Source: Acidimicrobiales bacterium (GTDB lineage: Bacteria > Actinomycetota > Acidimicrobiia > Acidimicrobiales > SZUA-35). Taken from it: a stretch of 64,000 nucleotides of DNA. The notes below the pieces were generated by a model. It searched no databases and was not told the origin of the DNA. It was given only the letters and a program-made list of their open reading frames with translations. The stretch spans positions 1,302,001 to 1,366,000 of the forward strand of contig JAWKIO010000005.1 of assembly GCA_041394265.1 (NCBI GenBank), written 5' to 3'. Of the stretch, positions 48,654-58,276 are shown one piece after another. The stretch's first letter is position 1. Every line of letters begins with the position of its first letter. The position numbers and the translations under genes are program-made.

Positions 48654-51295
48654 CCGGTTGGATCGGCGGTGTCCGCTTCGGCCGGCCGGGTGCGCCCGCA
48701 GTGGCGGCGTGGCTGTTGACGCTCATCAGTGTCGCGGTACTCTCTGCGGTTCCGCTGCGACTGGCCGAAGGAGCGATGTCGGTCATCGAGGACCGGCTCG
48801 ACGCTGCCCCGATCGCCGAGACCCATCTCGAGGTGACCACGATCGTCGACCTGTCGAAGCGGTCGATCGAGGCCCCGTTCGCTCCCGACGCCGCTGCTCC
48901 CCCGTTCGACGTTCCGTCGATGTTCCAGCACCCGACGGTCACCTCGTCGTGGCTCGACCTCCCGCGCTTCGTCGCGCGCCAGCGCAATGGTGAGCCGCTG
49001 CCCTTCCGGCTCCGGCTCACCCTTCGGGTGGTCGATGGCTTCGACCAGGTCGCTCGAACGATCCGAGTGGCCGATGCAGTAGCTCCGAGTGACTCGTCGG
49101 CTGAGATCGTCGACATCGCCGTGACCGAGGCCACGGCTCACCTCATGCGGGTCGACCTGGGCGACGTACTCGAACTGACGACGGACCCAGATGATCCGGT
49201 GGCGCGTGCCTATCAAGGGTCGGTGCTCGCCACGAAGGTCCGTGTCGCTGCGCTGGTCGAGCTGTCGCCTCCCGAGGACCCGATCTGGTTCGGTGACGAC
49301 AGCCTCCACGAAGCGCGACAGCGCGACACGAACGACGGCTTCGAGGTCGACGCCGCTGCCGCCGTCGCCCTCGATGACTTCTTCCTCACCCCGTCGCTTC
49401 GCCCAGTCGGCGGCAACGGGACGCTGCGCCAGCTGCGTTCGATGGATGCGCCGGCGCCGACCGTGTCCGGCGCCGACGAATGGTCCCTGGAACTCGCTCG
49501 TATGGCGAGCGCCACGCCGGCGACTCCTCCCATCGGCACGCCGTCGGGGTCGAGCCGTCTTGCGGCGCTGCTTGACGACGTTGCCCGTAGCCGAGGGCAG
49601 GCGAATCGAACGGTCTCGGCCACCCGCGCCCTTCTTGCCGTGCTCGCCGTCGTTGCCGTCGTTCGCCTGATCACGCATGCCGTCGACGACCAGCGCGCCG
49701 CACTGGCAGTGTGGCGAGCCCGCGGCGCATCGAGACGCCGCCTGACGGCGGGAGCAACGGCCGCTGGCATCGCCGCCTCGGTCGTTGCTGCGGCGCTCGG
49801 TGTGGTGGTTGCCGTCGTCGTCGTCGGCGGCGCAGCGACCTTCACGCGGTCGACGATCGTCTGGCCTCTCCTTGCCGGCGTCGGTGTCGGGTCGCTCGTC
49901 GGCATGGTCGTGCGAACTGTCACCTCGCGTCCGCTCGGACCGGAGCTGCGACGTGAAACGGTGGATGGCGGTGCGATCCAGCGAGGTGTCGACATCGTCG
50001 TGTCTGTGGTGGCGGTCGCCTCGATCATCGTCATCGTGCGCGCCGGCGAACGCACGGAGACATCCATCCGCGTCGCCACTATCGCCCTCTCGGCGCTTGT
50101 GCTGACCGGAGGAATCGTGGCCCGCCGGTCGGTCATCTTCGTGGCGCGACGACGACGCGGACGTTCGCTCTCGACCGATCTCGCGGTGCGTCAACTGGCC
50201 TCGGGCGGCAGTGCGGCTCCACTGCTTGCCGATGTCACGGTGGTGGGCATCGCGGCACTCGCGCTCTCGTCTGCGCTGCTCGCAGCCGACAGATCGGTCC
50301 TCGTCGATCGATCGTGGGCCGTTGCGGTCGCTCCGGTCCGGGCCGCCGCCCTTCCCGGAGGTGAGATCGATCTCGACTCGGTGCGCGCCCTCACCGGTGC
50401 CGCCATCGTTGCCGGTGAGGCGCAGCTCTCCGGCCCTCTTTCGGTGGACGGTGCAGATCCACTCCTCACAACGGTGCTCTCGGTCGACCTCGATGCGGCG
50501 GCGGTCCTCAGCGAGACCGATCCGGCGAAGCCGTTCGGCGACCAGGCGCTTGGCTCGCTCGACGATGCCGGCCGCATACCGGTGCTGGTCCCTCCGGAGG
50601 GGATCGGAACAGGACCGATCCCGGCCGGTGCGATGCTACGGGGTGTGGCGACGCTCGACGATTTGTCCATGGTCGTCGTCGGCTACCACCATGCCCGACA
50701 GGCGGACCGGCCCATGGTGGTTGCCGACCGTTCGCTGGTCGAGTCTGCACTGGGACGACCGCTTCGAGTCGAGGCGGTGTCCTTGCCCGCCACCGTCGAT
50801 GTCACCGACCTTGCCGCGGTCGGCGGGATCGCCAGCGTGACCGAACGCTCGGCGATCGAGTCGGTCCTCACCAACGATGCATTGCGACGAAGCCTTGTCG
50901 GCGGCGTGCAACTCGTGATGACGGCGGCCTCCGCCATCACCGTGGCCGGTGTCGGCTTCACTGCACTCCTCGTCGTTCACGCGCGGCGACGCCAGTCAGC
51001 GCTCCTCGCAGCGCTCGGGGCTGACCGGCGTACCATCGACCGGACGGTGTTCGCCGAACTGCTCGTCAGCCTCGTTGCCGCCGTCGCAGTCGGACTCGCC
51101 ACGAGCGGCGTTGTCCTACGACTCATCGGTCCCGCCATCGTTCCCGACGAGGTCGCGGGTGGTCGGCTGTCGCCGACCCCCTCCGCTGTCGCCGCTGCCG
51201 TTGCCCTGTTGGCGCTCGGTGGTGCCGTGGCATTCACCATCCGACGAATCGTCCCGAACCGGACCAGCCGCACACTCCGCTTGGAGGTCACATGA
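48650..51295 (+). CDS. FtsX-type ABC permease 2
   Basis: An 881-aa permease related in layout to permease 1 but shorter. TM segments occur at the N-terminus (AVAAWLLTLISVAVLSAVPL), at about 320-420 (ALLAVLAVVAVVRLITHAV, AGIAASVVAAALGVVVAVVVVGG), in the middle and at the C-terminus (AITVAGVGFTALLVVHA, LLVSLVAAVAVGLATSGVVL). The coupling helix is RAALAVWRARGASRRRL and SALLAALGADRRTIDR. Start and stop both overlap the neighbours by 4 nt, so the four genes are made in stoichiometric coupling. Confidence 0.87.
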   Translation: MTGWIGGVRFGRPGAPAVAAWLLTLISVAVLSAVPLRLAEGAMSVIEDRLDAAPIAETHLEVTTIVDLSKRSIEAPFAPDAAAPPFDVPSMFQHPTVTSSWLDLPRFVARQRNGEPLPFRLRLTLRVVDGFDQVARTIRVADAVAPSDSSAEIVDIAVTEATAHLMRVDLGDVLELTTDPDDPVARAYQGSVLATKVRVAALVELSPPEDPIWFGDDSLHEARQRDTNDGFEVDAAAAVALDDFFLTPSLRPVGGNGTLRQLRSMDAPAPTVSGADEWSLELARMASATPATPPIGTPSGSSRLAALLDDVARSRGQANRTVSATRALLAVLAVVAVVRLITHAVDDQRAALAVWRARGASRRRLTAGATAAGIAASVVAAALGVVVAVVVVGGAATFTRSTIVWPLLAGVGVGSLVGMVVRTVTSRPLGPELRRETVDGGAIQRGVDIVVSVVAVASIIVIVRAGERTETSIRVATIALSALVLTGGIVARRSVIFVARRRRGRSLSTDLAVRQLASGGSAAPLLADVTVVGIAALALSSALLAADRSVLVDRSWAVAVAPVRAAALPGGEIDLDSVRALTGAAIVAGEAQLSGPLSVDGADPLLTTVLSVDLDAAAVLSETDPAKPFGDQALGSLDDAGRIPVLVPPEGIGTGPIPAGAMLRGVATLDDLSMVVVGYHHARQADRPMVVADRSLVESALGRPLRVEAVSLPATVDVTDLAAVGGIASVTERSAIESVLTNDALRRSLVGGVQLVMTAASAITVAGVGFTALLVVHARRRQSALLAALGADRRTIDRTVFAELLVSLVAAVAVGLATSGVVLRLIGPAIVPDEVAGGRLSPTPSAVAAAVALLALGGAVAFTIRRIVPNRTSRTLRLEVT

Positions 51296-52176
51296 GGATC
51301 AGCCACCACGACGACCTTGGCGTGGCATCGGGAGCGACGGTCGAGTGCGAAGGACTCGTACGTCTCTACTCGAGCAGCGAAACGGAAGTGGTTGCGCTGC
51401 AGGGCCTCGACCTTCGAATCGACGCAGGCGAGATGGTGTCGATCGTCGGCGCATCAGGCTCCGGCAAGAGCACGCTCCTCAACATCCTCGCCGGTCTCGA
51501 CCGTCCGACCGCTGGTCGCGTCACGGTCGACGGTCACGACCTCCTGGCCATGTCCGAGTCCGATCGCCTCGACTACCGCCGCCGAGTCGTCGGGTTCGTG
51601 TGGCAGCAGACCGCGAGGAACCTGCTGCCCTATCTCTCGGCTCGCGACAATGTGATGCTTCCGCTCACCGTTGCCGGCGCCGGCCGATCGGAGCGGGACC
51701 AACGAGTCGCCGAGGTGATGACGCTGGTCGGCATCGAGCACCGGAGCGACCATCGACCGGACCAGCTTTCCGGAGGTGAACAACAGCGGGTCGCAGTCGC
51801 CGTCGCCCTGGCCAACCGTCCACGCCTGCTTCTCGCCGACGAACCCACCGGCGAGTTGGACCTCGAGACGGCGGCCGATGTCGTCGAGGTACTGCGAACC
51901 TCGTGCCGCGAGTTGGGTGTCACCACGGTGATCGTCACCCACGACGAGACGGTTGCACGCGCTGGGAATCGGTCGATCACCATCCGCGACGGACGTGTGT
52001 CGAGCGAGCGGCGGGTGAACGAATGGACACGAACGTTCGAAGACGAGCGCATCGTGGTCGACCGGGCCGGGCGCCTCCAGCTACCGGAGCGCGATCTCGA
52101 ACAAGCCGGGCTCGGACGGCTCGTGCGCGTCCAGCCGAGCGACGAGTGCATCACCATCGAGAGGGACGAGCCATGA
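51292..52176 (+). CDS. ABC ATP-binding protein 1 of the four-gene operon
   Basis: A 294-aa LolD-like ATPase with Walker A GASGSGKST, Q-loop VWQQTARNLLPYLSARDNV (an unusual Q-loop start, VWQQ for VFQ), LSGGEQQRVAVAVALANRP, Walker B LLLADEPTGELD and switch VTHDETVA. The C-terminal extension (FEDERIVVDRAGRLQLPERDLEQAG) is absent from typical partners and may dock to the permeases. ATGA overlaps on both sides. Confidence 0.9.
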   Translation: MRISHHDDLGVASGATVECEGLVRLYSSSETEVVALQGLDLRIDAGEMVSIVGASGSGKSTLLNILAGLDRPTAGRVTVDGHDLLAMSESDRLDYRRRVVGFVWQQTARNLLPYLSARDNVMLPLTVAGAGRSERDQRVAEVMTLVGIEHRSDHRPDQLSGGEQQRVAVAVALANRPRLLLADEPTGELDLETAADVVEVLRTSCRELGVTTVIVTHDETVARAGNRSITIRDGRVSSERRVNEWTRTFEDERIVVDRAGRLQLPERDLEQAGLGRLVRVQPSDECITIERDEP

Positions 52177-52856
52177 CCCGACTCGTGGAGGGGATCGGCC
52201 TCGTCCGCTCATACGTGACAGGCGCCGGCGAGCTGGCGGTGTTGCGCGGCGCCGACATCACGATCGATGCCGCCGAGACCGTGGTGCTCAGCGGACGGTC
52301 GGGATCGGGCAAGACGACGCTGCTCAACGTCCTGGGCGGCATCGACCGAGCCGACACCGGTGAGCTGACGGTGTGCGGCACCGACATCATGCAGGCCAAC
52401 GAGAGCGAGCGCGCCGAACTCCGTCGAACGTCGCTCTCCTTCGTCTTCCAGGCCTTCGGACTGCTCCCGGTGCTGAGCGCTGCCGAGAACGTCGAAGTTC
52501 CGCTTCGGCTGCTCGGCACATCTGCCGACGAGCGGGCCGAGCGTGTCGCAGCGATGCTGCGTTCGGTCGGGTTGGAGAAGCGAGCGCGTCATCGCCCTGG
52601 TGAACTCTCTGGTGGGGAGCAGCAGCGGGTGGCGATCGCCAGAGCACTGGTTGCCCAACCCCGTCTGCTGATTGCCGACGAGCCCACCGGCCAGCTCGAC
52701 ACAACGACGGGCCGTCAGATCATGCGCCTGCTCGACCAGCTCGCACACGAGCACGGGCTGGCCATGTTGATCGCCACCCACGATCCCGCTTCAGCCGGCA
52801 CTGGAGCGCGACACCTCGTGCTCCGCGACGGCGTGCTCGAACCGGCGGCGGGATGA
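52173..52856 (+). CDS. ABC ATP-binding protein 2 of the four-gene operon
   Basis: A 227-aa LolD-like ATPase: Walker A GRSGSGKTT, Q-loop VFQAFGLLPVLSAAENV, LSGGEQQRVAIARALVAQP, Walker B LLIADEPTGQLD and ATHDPASA. Together with the neighbouring ATPase it could power the two permeases as a heterodimeric motor. No substrate-binding protein or sensor kinase is linked. Export of lipoproteins, lipids or peptides is possible. Confidence 0.9.
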   Translation: MTRLVEGIGLVRSYVTGAGELAVLRGADITIDAAETVVLSGRSGSGKTTLLNVLGGIDRADTGELTVCGTDIMQANESERAELRRTSLSFVFQAFGLLPVLSAAENVEVPLRLLGTSADERAERVAAMLRSVGLEKRARHRPGELSGGEQQRVAIARALVAQPRLLIADEPTGQLDTTTGRQIMRLLDQLAHEHGLAMLIATHDPASAGTGARHLVLRDGVLEPAAG

Positions 52857-52938
52857 CCGCTGCCGGCCACCAACCGCCGCACTAGGGTCGGAACGAGGGC
52901 ATACGCCACCAGCGGGACGCCGGCGAGGGGAAGACCTG

Positions 52939-53376
52939 ATGAACACAGCCGAGACGCTGATCGAGGCGTACGTGGCGGCCGGCGATGCTGCCGACTTCGA
53001 TGCGTTCGAGCATCTCTTCTCTGCTGACGTGGTCACCCACACACCCGGTGATGCCACGGTGCACGGCATTGCCGGTCAGATCGAGGCCTGGCAGGCCGCA
53101 CATCGAGGACTCGATCGGTTGTCACACGCCGTGATGGCCGTCGTTGGTTCCGACGTCGAGGCCGCGGCCAGGCTACGAGTCAGCGGCGTGCACACCGGCA
53201 ACTTCCTGGGCGTCGAGCCAACCGGCAATCAGATCGAGGTCGATCAGGCGTTGTTCATTCGTGTCGCCGATGGCAAGATCGCCGAGATCTGGGAAGTGGT
53301 CGACACCAGCGCCGGGCTCCGCCAACTCGGGGTCCTCGGTGACCAAGCGCTGAGCCCGGGGTCCGAACGGCCCTGA
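52939..53376 (+). CDS. SnoaL-like NTF2-fold protein
   Basis: A 145-aa ester-cyclase-type SnoaL-like protein. LIEAYVAAGDAADFDAFEHLFSADVVTHTPGD, GIAGQIEAWQAAHRGLDRLSHAVMAVVGSD and DQALFIRVADGKIAEIWEVVDTSAGLRQLGVL are family blocks. The His and Asp residues lining the cone of polyketide cyclases are partly present. It may act on a small hydrophobic molecule. GGGGAAG precedes the ATG. Confidence 0.82.
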   Translation: MNTAETLIEAYVAAGDAADFDAFEHLFSADVVTHTPGDATVHGIAGQIEAWQAAHRGLDRLSHAVMAVVGSDVEAAARLRVSGVHTGNFLGVEPTGNQIEVDQALFIRVADGKIAEIWEVVDTSAGLRQLGVLGDQALSPGSERP

Positions 53377-53421
53377 TCGGTCGTCGGCTCGGCAGCGGCT
53401 GGCGGCTTAACATCGGCGAGC

Positions 53422-54336
53422 ATGGACGTGGGGCTGGAAGTGTGGGGAGCGGACTACCCGCAGATCGAAGCTGCCTGCCAACACGCCGCCGCACTCGGAC
53501 TCGATGGCTTCGCCTATGGCGAGTCACCCCATCCGCTCAACCTCGATTGCTCGACGGTCCTCGCCGCGCTCGCACGATCGACCGAGCGGATTCGGCTCGG
53601 CCCCGTCATCGCCAACGTCCTGCCGGACTACCGCAGTTCGCTGCTCCTCAGCCGCCAGCTCGCCACCCTGGCGGCGCTCGCCCCGGGGCGGATCGAGCTC
53701 CGTACCGGTGTCGGTGCCGCAACAGCGTTTGCTCGACCGTGGTGGGAGCCCCACGGCGTCCGGTATCCCGCCTACGACGAGCGCTGCGCCGATCTCGCCG
53801 CCGCCATCGAGGTCATGTCGGCGACCTGGCAAGCCAGCGACGTGGCGATCCCCATCACGCTTGCTGCCACCGGCGAGCGGGCGATGATGCTGGCCGCCCG
53901 CGTCGCTCAGGTGTGGGAGACCTCGTTCTGCACGCCCGCCGAGTACGCACGCCGTCGTGCCCTTTTCGATGAGATCATCGAGCGAGAGTCGCCCGCTCGG
54001 GTGGTCGCCCGCTCGCTCGAGATCGACGGCTTCCTCGCCCCGACGGCGAACGGGGTGGATCGCGTCCTCGCCGCCGTCCGGGCCGACCGGGGTGGAGCCG
54101 AGGACCTCGAACCGATTCTCGACCGAGCGTTGGTCGGCACGCCCGACGAGGTGGCCGACCAACTCCACGCGCTGGCGGCCGTTGGCGTCGAACGGGTCCT
54201 CGTCGCCCTGCACGATCCGATGGACCTCGACGCCATTGCGGCCCTCGCCGAGGCGGCCGAGCGCGTGCGTTCCGTGGAACAATCAGCCGACGCGACCGAC
54301 GAGTCCCTGAGCGACAAGCGAGGAACCAACCCATGA
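53422..54336 (+). CDS. LLM-class (F420/FMN-dependent-type) oxidoreductase
   Basis: A 304-aa luciferase-like monooxygenase-fold protein. VGLEVWGADYPQIEAACQHAAALGLDGFAYGE opens the TIM barrel, LGPVIANVLPDYRSSLLLSRQLATLAALAPGRIELRTGVGAA is the family core, and the C-terminus has the bulge region. TAACAT lies 8 nt before the ATG. The stop overlaps the next ATG by 4 nt. Cofactor cannot be told from sequence alone; F420 is common in this lineage. Confidence 0.87.
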   Translation: MDVGLEVWGADYPQIEAACQHAAALGLDGFAYGESPHPLNLDCSTVLAALARSTERIRLGPVIANVLPDYRSSLLLSRQLATLAALAPGRIELRTGVGAATAFARPWWEPHGVRYPAYDERCADLAAAIEVMSATWQASDVAIPITLAATGERAMMLAARVAQVWETSFCTPAEYARRRALFDEIIERESPARVVARSLEIDGFLAPTANGVDRVLAAVRADRGGAEDLEPILDRALVGTPDEVADQLHALAAVGVERVLVALHDPMDLDAIAALAEAAERVRSVEQSADATDESLSDKRGTNP

Positions 54337-55199
54337 GTGACACGATCCGCCTCTGGCCCGACGGACCGCCGACGACGATTGCCGACGTTCCTCCCGAGTC
54401 GACCTACGACGTCACCGAAGGCGTCGCCGCTGGCACCTTCTTCTGGCGCAACATCTCCGATCCCACCCTCACGGTGTTCGAGCCGACGGAGGGTGCAGGC
54501 AATGGTGTCGGCATCATCGTGGTGCCCGGCGGCGGCTGGACGATTAACGCCTGGGGCCACGAAGGGGTCGATGTCGCCGACTGGCTGACTGCCCTCGGGT
54601 ACACGGCGTTCGTCCTCAAATACCGGCTGCAGGCCTCGCCCGCCGACCCGGACGCATTCGCCGCCAGACAAGCCGCGGCCGGGCGGCTGTTCGAGGAACC
54701 GATCCCGCACGCCGGCAAGCCCACCGCCATCGGCGATCTGATCACAACGGACTCCTACCGGATCGCACGTGCCGCGGCGGCCGACGACGGACGGCGGGCG
54801 ATCGAAATCGTCCGTTCCGAGGCCGGTCGGTTCGGCCTTCGCCCCGAAGCCCTCGGCATGATCGGCTTCTCCGCCGGTGCCTTCATGATCGTCGACATCG
54901 CCCTCGATCCCCGAGCTGATCAGGTCGCCTTCATCGCTCCGATCTACGGCGGCGAGACCCAGGGCGCGACGGTACCCGGCGATGCACCTCCACTGTTCAC
55001 TGCCGTCGCACAGGACGACCCGCTGGTCCGGATCGTCGAGGGTCTCCACGCCGACTGGACCGCCGCCGATCGACCGTCGGAACTGCATGCCTTCCGCCGG
55101 GGAGGCCACGGATTCGGGATGGTGCGTCAAGGCCTACCGTCCGACGCCTGGACCGACCTCTTCCTCGGCTGGCTCGACGACCTCGCGGCTCGCACCTGA
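54333..55199 (+). CDS. alpha/beta hydrolase (BD-FAE/xylan esterase-like)
   Basis: A 288-aa hydrolase of the esterase/lipase group. The oxyanion hole is VVPGGGWTINAWGHEG, the nucleophile is GFSAGAFM, and the acid and base sit near AVAQDDPLV and RGGHGFGMV. No signal peptide. Encoded in an operon with the LLM oxidoreductase (4-nt overlap), so it may cleave the oxidised product. Substrate unknown. Confidence 0.87.
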   Translation: MSDTIRLWPDGPPTTIADVPPESTYDVTEGVAAGTFFWRNISDPTLTVFEPTEGAGNGVGIIVVPGGGWTINAWGHEGVDVADWLTALGYTAFVLKYRLQASPADPDAFAARQAAAGRLFEEPIPHAGKPTAIGDLITTDSYRIARAAAADDGRRAIEIVRSEAGRFGLRPEALGMIGFSAGAFMIVDIALDPRADQVAFIAPIYGGETQGATVPGDAPPLFTAVAQDDPLVRIVEGLHADWTAADRPSELHAFRRGGHGFGMVRQGLPSDAWTDLFLGWLDDLAART

Positions 55200-55248
55200 C
55201 CGACCGAGCCATACCGACGCATGGCCGGAGTCGTGAAAGACTGCGGCC

Positions 55249-56082
55249 ATGCGCTTCGCCTTCAAGACTTCGCCCCAGTCCACGACCTTCGACGACATGC
55301 TGGCCGTGTGGAAGGCAGCCGACGAGATCGAGTTGTTCGAGTCCGGCTGGACCTTCGACCACTTCGAGCCGATCTTCGCCGACCGCAGCGGCCCGTGCCT
55401 CGAGGGATGGCTCACCCTCACGGCACTGGCACAGGCGACCACCCGCCTCCGAGTCGGCGTGCTCGTCACCGGCGTGCCCTACCGACATCCTGCCGTCCTG
55501 GCCAACATGGCTGCCACGCTGGATCAGATCTCGCACGGCCGACTCGAACTCGGGCTCGGCGCCGGATGGAACACCGATGAGGCCAACGCCTACGGCATCG
55601 ACCTGCTCTCGATCAAGGATCGGATGGACCGCTTCGACGAGGCCTGCGACGTGATCGTCTCGCTGCTCACACAGGAACGCTCCGCCTACGACGGCACGTA
55701 TTACACACTCGACGGCGCCTACTGCGAACCGAAGGCGGTACAGACCCCGCACCCGCCGATCTGCATCGGCGGCAGCGGTGAGAAGCGCACGCTGCGAACG
55801 ACCGCTCGGATCGCCCAGCACTGGAACTTCGTCGGCGGCCCGGTCGAGGAGTACGTCCGACTCAAGGGTGTGCTCGCCGATCACTGTGCCTCCTTCGACC
55901 GTGACCCCGCCGAGATCATGACCTCGGCGCACCTCTTCCTCGACCGCTCGAAACCGGAGGCGCTCGCCGCCCAGGCTGCGGCCTTCGCCGACGCCGGGCT
56001 CGACCTTGCGATCGTCTACCTCCCGCCACCGCACACGCCCGCCGACCTCGAGGCCGTTGCCGAGGCGGTCGCCGGGATCTGA
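55249..56082 (+). CDS. LLM-class oxidoreductase
   Basis: A 277-aa luciferase-like protein. FAFKTSPQSTTFDDMLAVWKAADEIELFESGWTFDHFEP, ALAQATTRLRVGVLVTGVPYRHPAVLANMAATLDQISHGRLELGLGAGW and TPHPPICIGGSGEKRTLRTTARIAQHWNF are classical F420-linked LLM blocks. AAGACT lies 6 nt before the ATG. It converges on another LLM gene 5 bp away. Confidence 0.88.
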   Translation: MRFAFKTSPQSTTFDDMLAVWKAADEIELFESGWTFDHFEPIFADRSGPCLEGWLTLTALAQATTRLRVGVLVTGVPYRHPAVLANMAATLDQISHGRLELGLGAGWNTDEANAYGIDLLSIKDRMDRFDEACDVIVSLLTQERSAYDGTYYTLDGAYCEPKAVQTPHPPICIGGSGEKRTLRTTARIAQHWNFVGGPVEEYVRLKGVLADHCASFDRDPAEIMTSAHLFLDRSKPEALAAQAAAFADAGLDLAIVYLPPPHTPADLEAVAEAVAGI

Positions 56083-56086
56083 CCAC

Positions 56087-57103
56087 TCAGCGGCGGACCA
56101 GCGCGATGGTCTCGAGTACCAGATCCCAGGCGGACGGGTTCACTGCGTTCAGACAGAGCACCTCGTCGGCCACGCCTTCGTAGGCCCGCAGCCGCTCGGC
56201 GCACTGCTCGGGTGTGCCGGTGATCGTGAGCCGATCGAGCAGATCGTCGCCGATGGCGGCCAGCGCTTCGTTCCAACGTTTCTGCGGCGCGTACTCGTCG
56301 CAGGCGTCGGCCACGTCGGCGTAGCCCTGGGCCCGGAGGAGGAAGTCGTAGTACGGGTGGGGAACCGGGTGGAAGAGCCCGGCGATGGCTCGACGCGCCG
56401 CCAATCGAGCGGCGGACTCGTCGCGGTCGATGCACACCATCGCCGCCATCGGAAAGCGCAAGCTGCCCGGGTCGTGGCCGGCCGCCTTCGCGGCGCGCTC
56501 GGCCCGAGGTCGGATCTCGTTGGCCAGATGCTCGGGCGACACGAGCACCCCCACGCCGACCCCATCGGTCATGGCTCCCGCCAGTTCGATCATGCGCGGC
56601 CCGGCCGCCGCCATCACGACGGGGACTCGCTGCGGATCGCGCGGGAGGTAGCGACGTTGCATGTGGTGGTGATGCCCGCCGATCTGCTCACCGTCGGGGA
56701 CGATACCCCGGAGGAAGGCTCCGAGGATCGTCAGGTAGTCCCGCATGGTGGCCATGGGTCGACGGGTGTCGAGGCCGAACAACCACTCGTTGAGATGCCG
56801 ATTCCCGACGCCGATCCCGAGTGTGAAACGGCCGTCCGACAGATCGGCAAGGTTCAACGCCACGGTCGCCGTCGCCTGGGGAGTGCGAGCCGCAGCGTTG
56901 GCGACATACGTCCCGAGGCGGAGCGTCGTGGTTGCCGCCGCCATGGCTGCGAGCGGCACGAACGGATCGCGCACCCCTTCGATGACCGACAGCCCGTCGG
57001 CGCCGGCCTCTTCGGCTCGCCGGGCCAAGGCGACGGCGTCGGCGATCGGTCCGTCGACGCGAAGATGCAGTGACAACGACATCGGACGGTCGGTGTTGGT
57101 CAT
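56087..57103 (-). CDS. LLM-class oxidoreductase (TIGR03564/TIGR03857-like)
   Basis: A 338-aa luciferase-like protein. SLSLHLRVDGPIADAVALARRAEEAGADGLSVIEG, TLRLGTYVANAAARTPQATATVALNLADLSDGRFTLGIGVGNRHLNEWLFG and MMAAGPRMIELAGAMTDGVGVGVLVSPEHL-type segments (VVMAAAGPRM) are clear. The ATG at 57103 has GGGGAGAA upstream at a good distance. It follows the alcohol dehydrogenase gene on the same strand by 36 bp. Probably F420-dependent. Confidence 0.87.
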   Translation of the reverse strand: MTNTDRPMSLSLHLRVDGPIADAVALARRAEEAGADGLSVIEGVRDPFVPLAAMAAATTTLRLGTYVANAAARTPQATATVALNLADLSDGRFTLGIGVGNRHLNEWLFGLDTRRPMATMRDYLTILGAFLRGIVPDGEQIGGHHHHMQRRYLPRDPQRVPVVMAAAGPRMIELAGAMTDGVGVGVLVSPEHLANEIRPRAERAAKAAGHDPGSLRFPMAAMVCIDRDESAARLAARRAIAGLFHPVPHPYYDFLLRAQGYADVADACDEYAPQKRWNEALAAIGDDLLDRLTITGTPEQCAERLRAYEGVADEVLCLNAVNPSAWDLVLETIALVRR

Positions 57104-57139
57104 GTCGTTCTCCCCTGGCAATGCCCGGACGCGAAGGGC

Positions 57140-58162
57140 TTAGTTGGCGAGATCGGTGATGACCGCCCGCCCCACGTAGGCGCCTGCCGCCAGCTCGTCG
57201 AACACGGTCGGCAGCTCGCTCAGTGGCGCGGTACGCCCGACATGGCTCTTCACCTTGCCGGCCGCTGCCAAGTCGACCAGCTCGCGCATGTCCTGCACAT
57301 TGCCGACGACCGAGTAGATCATCGTGATGCCCTTGCGGAAGAAGTCCCAGGGCGAGATCTCGATGTTGCCCTGATCGGTCGGCGGGATCCCGACGCCGAC
57401 GAACAACCCGCCACGACGCAACATGGTGATGCCGAGATCGAAGCCTGACTTCACCGCGGCGAAGATCAGCACGGCGTCGACACCGCCCTCAGCTGCGACA
57501 CCGGCCGCCTCTTCGGGCGCCATCACCCGGTCGGCGCCCATCTCCTTGGCGAACGCCAGACGCTCCTCGCCGAGATCGACGCCGATCACCTCGTAGCCGA
57601 AATTCTTGGCCAACTGCACGGCGTAGTGCCCGAGGCCGCCGGCGGCACCGATGATGGCGACGGTCGAACCTGGGTTGATCTGGTGCTTGAACAGCTTCTT
57701 GATCGCGCCGTAGGCGGTGAGCCCGCCGCAGGCGAGCGCTGCTTCGTGATCACCGACCGAGTCGGGCAGCGCCACCAACGACTTCGCATAGACGCAGAAC
57801 TGCTCGGCGAACGTCCCCATGATGCCCTTGGCCTGCGTGCAGAGCCGGGGTTCGCCACCGAGGCAATGGATACAGGCGCCACACCAGTAGCCGCCGCCCG
57901 TGCCGCCGAGGCCGAGAATGACTCGCTCCCCCACCGATGTGAATCGCTCGGCGCCCGGTCCGAGTTCCTCGACGATGCCGATGGCCTCGTGCCCACAGAC
58001 GGGTACGACGACACCGGCCCACTCGCCCCGGGCCAGATGCAGGTCGGAGTGGCACACGCCGGCGGAGGTGATGCGAACCCGAGCGTGATCGGGGCCGGGT
58101 GTCGGCACCTCGGCGTCGGTGGCGATGGTGAGCTTGCCGTCGCTGATCTGGGCCTGTTGCAT
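57140..58162 (-). CDS. zinc-dependent alcohol dehydrogenase (MDR family)
   Basis: A 340-aa medium-chain dehydrogenase. Catalytic zinc ligands: Cys in VCHSDLHLA, HE in CGHEAIGIVEE. The structural zinc loop is WCGACIHCLGGEPRLC (C-x2-C-x2-C-x7-C). The Rossmann motif is GAAGGLGHYAVQLAK, then EVIGVDLGEERL for NAD preference. GGAGA precedes the ATG at 58162. It likely oxidises primary alcohols or reduces aldehydes. Confidence 0.9.
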   Translation of the reverse strand: MQQAQISDGKLTIATDAEVPTPGPDHARVRITSAGVCHSDLHLARGEWAGVVVPVCGHEAIGIVEELGPGAERFTSVGERVILGLGGTGGGYWCGACIHCLGGEPRLCTQAKGIMGTFAEQFCVYAKSLVALPDSVGDHEAALACGGLTAYGAIKKLFKHQINPGSTVAIIGAAGGLGHYAVQLAKNFGYEVIGVDLGEERLAFAKEMGADRVMAPEEAAGVAAEGGVDAVLIFAAVKSGFDLGITMLRRGGLFVGVGIPPTDQGNIEISPWDFFRKGITMIYSVVGNVQDMRELVDLAAAGKVKSHVGRTAPLSELPTVFDELAAGAYVGRAVITDLAN

Positions 58163-58276
58163 GTCGTCTCCTTCAGTCCCGGCCCAGCCTCGCGCCACGC
58201 CGATCGATCCCCGTCGACCGCCGAGTCTTTCACCACCGACGCCAGGCCACCAGCTGACGACACGACCGCTACGGGT

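Noticed and set aside
46059..50194. 692-aa and 554-aa minus-strand frames
   Set aside because: Shadows of the two large permeases, caused by high GC in the third codon position.
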